Virus record (IMG/VR): IMGVR_UViG_3300046167_000110
Span: 1 to 57,179 of that record
Source: a virus
DNA: 57,179 nt
Reading direction: 5' to 3' (one strand)
Positions 56,759-57,179 of this stretch are shown in pieces (position 1 is the stretch's first letter; the number at the start of each line of letters is the position of its first letter). The notes under the pieces are model-generated. The model searched no databases. It had not been told where the DNA came from and was given only the letters and a program-made list of their open reading frames with translations. The translations under genes and the position numbers were made by a program.

Positions 56759-57179
56759 TTTTCCTAAGAAACAAACACGCACTCGACGTAAAACTAATTA
56801 CAAAGGTGCTACTGCTAAATCTGTATCTGGTATATTACCACGAACAGCTAAACAAAAAGAATTAATAGACGCTATAAGAAGAAACCAGCAAGTCCTGATA
56901 TTAGGTCCTGCTGGTACTGGTAAAACTTATGTAACAGCTACTTGTGCTGCAGATTTGTACATTACTAAAGATATAGATAAGATCGTCATAACACGCCCTC
57001 ACGTGGCTGTAGGTAAAGACATAGGGTTTCTTCCAGGAACACTTGAAGAGAAGGCTCAGCCGTGGGCGTTGCCCGTACTAGACGTGCTTATAAAGCATTT
57101 AGGTAAAGGTGCTGTAGATACGGCTCTAAAGAGTGGTAATATTGAGGTTGCTACACTAGCGTTGATGCGTGGGCGTAGC
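56748..57179 (+). CDS. phoH: PhoH-like ATPase, N-terminal part (continues at window start)
   Basis: The first 144 residues of the PhoH ATPase. Seen: a basic leader (PKKQTRTRRKTNYKG), PRTAKQKELIDAI, Walker A LILGPAGTGKT (Gly53-Thr60), RPHVAVGKDIGFLPG and ATLALMRGRS at the very end, after which base 1 continues with FDNTFIIVDEAQN. The frame matches exactly. It is the penultimate gene of the rightward arm. Confidence 0.95.
   Translation, partial: MDDDFPKKQTRTRRKTNYKGATAKSVSGILPRTAKQKELIDAIRRNQQVLILGPAGTGKTYVTATCAADLYITKDIDKIVITRPHVAVGKDIGFLPGTLEEKAQPWALPVLDVLIKHLGKGAVDTALKSGNIEVATLALMRGRS

Overview
The window looks like the complete genome of a tailed, short-tailed (podovirus-type) bacteriophage, cut open at an arbitrary point. 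The last bases (56748-57179) and the first bases (1-276) join in frame into one 235-codon PhoH ATPase, so the molecule assembled as a circle. This fits a circularly permuted or terminally redundant phage genome. The gene set is that of the marine HMO-2011-type podoviruses: a family-A DNA polymerase with a DnaJ-like zinc-finger insert, a stand-alone primase and a DnaB-like helicase, endonuclease I, a RecB/Cas4-like nuclease, ThyX, class II ribonucleotide reductase, glutaredoxin, MazG, PhoH, a tyrosine recombinase, and no phage RNA polymerase. A marine alphaproteobacterial host is likely (inference from the phage type and from DUF1127 and DUF6127 genes), but nothing in the sequence names it.

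Layout: two divergent arms start from a 1.4 kb non-coding region (38708-40107). The right arm (+ strand, 40108 to the end and on to 476) is the early/middle arm. It holds a GP88-like protein, a C5 DNA methyltransferase, about a dozen tiny unknown or membrane genes, an HTH protein, the recombinase, then primase, ThyX, helicase, DNA polymerase, a probable SSB, a Cas4-like nuclease, endonuclease I, MazG, RNR, a mini beta-barrel, glutaredoxin, endonuclease VII and PhoH. The left arm (- strand, 38707 down to 480) is the late arm. It starts with a cassette of small basic proteins (HNH, DUF6321, DUF5872-like), then a cluster of exported or membrane proteins, small terminase, a hidden ORF with no normal start, large terminase, portal, scaffold, major capsid, decoration protein, five fibre genes with accessory proteins, tail adaptor and hub, lysis genes (pesticin-like muramidase and holin candidate), and large internal virion proteins. 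The arms converge with a 3-base gap at 477-479.

Regulation: sigma70-like promoters can be read directly. Two with perfect TTGACA boxes lie on the - strand at the head of the late arm, one with a perfect TTGACA box is on the - strand just before the major capsid gene, and one is on the + strand in front of the HTH gene. The capsid gene has a private promoter, a hairpin leader and a hairpin after its stop, so it can be expressed above its neighbours. The 1.4 kb region contains several families of short repeats, a strand-biased A/C-rich tract and hairpins, and is the best candidate for replication origin and control region.

The most interesting loci are the ORF between the terminase genes that lacks a standard start codon, the chain of overlapping genes for exported proteins, the GP88-like first early gene behind an RNA hairpin, the Cas4-like Fe-S nuclease beside the polymerase, the duplicated fibre/cap cassette, and a glycine-rich tag shared by several virion-region proteins.
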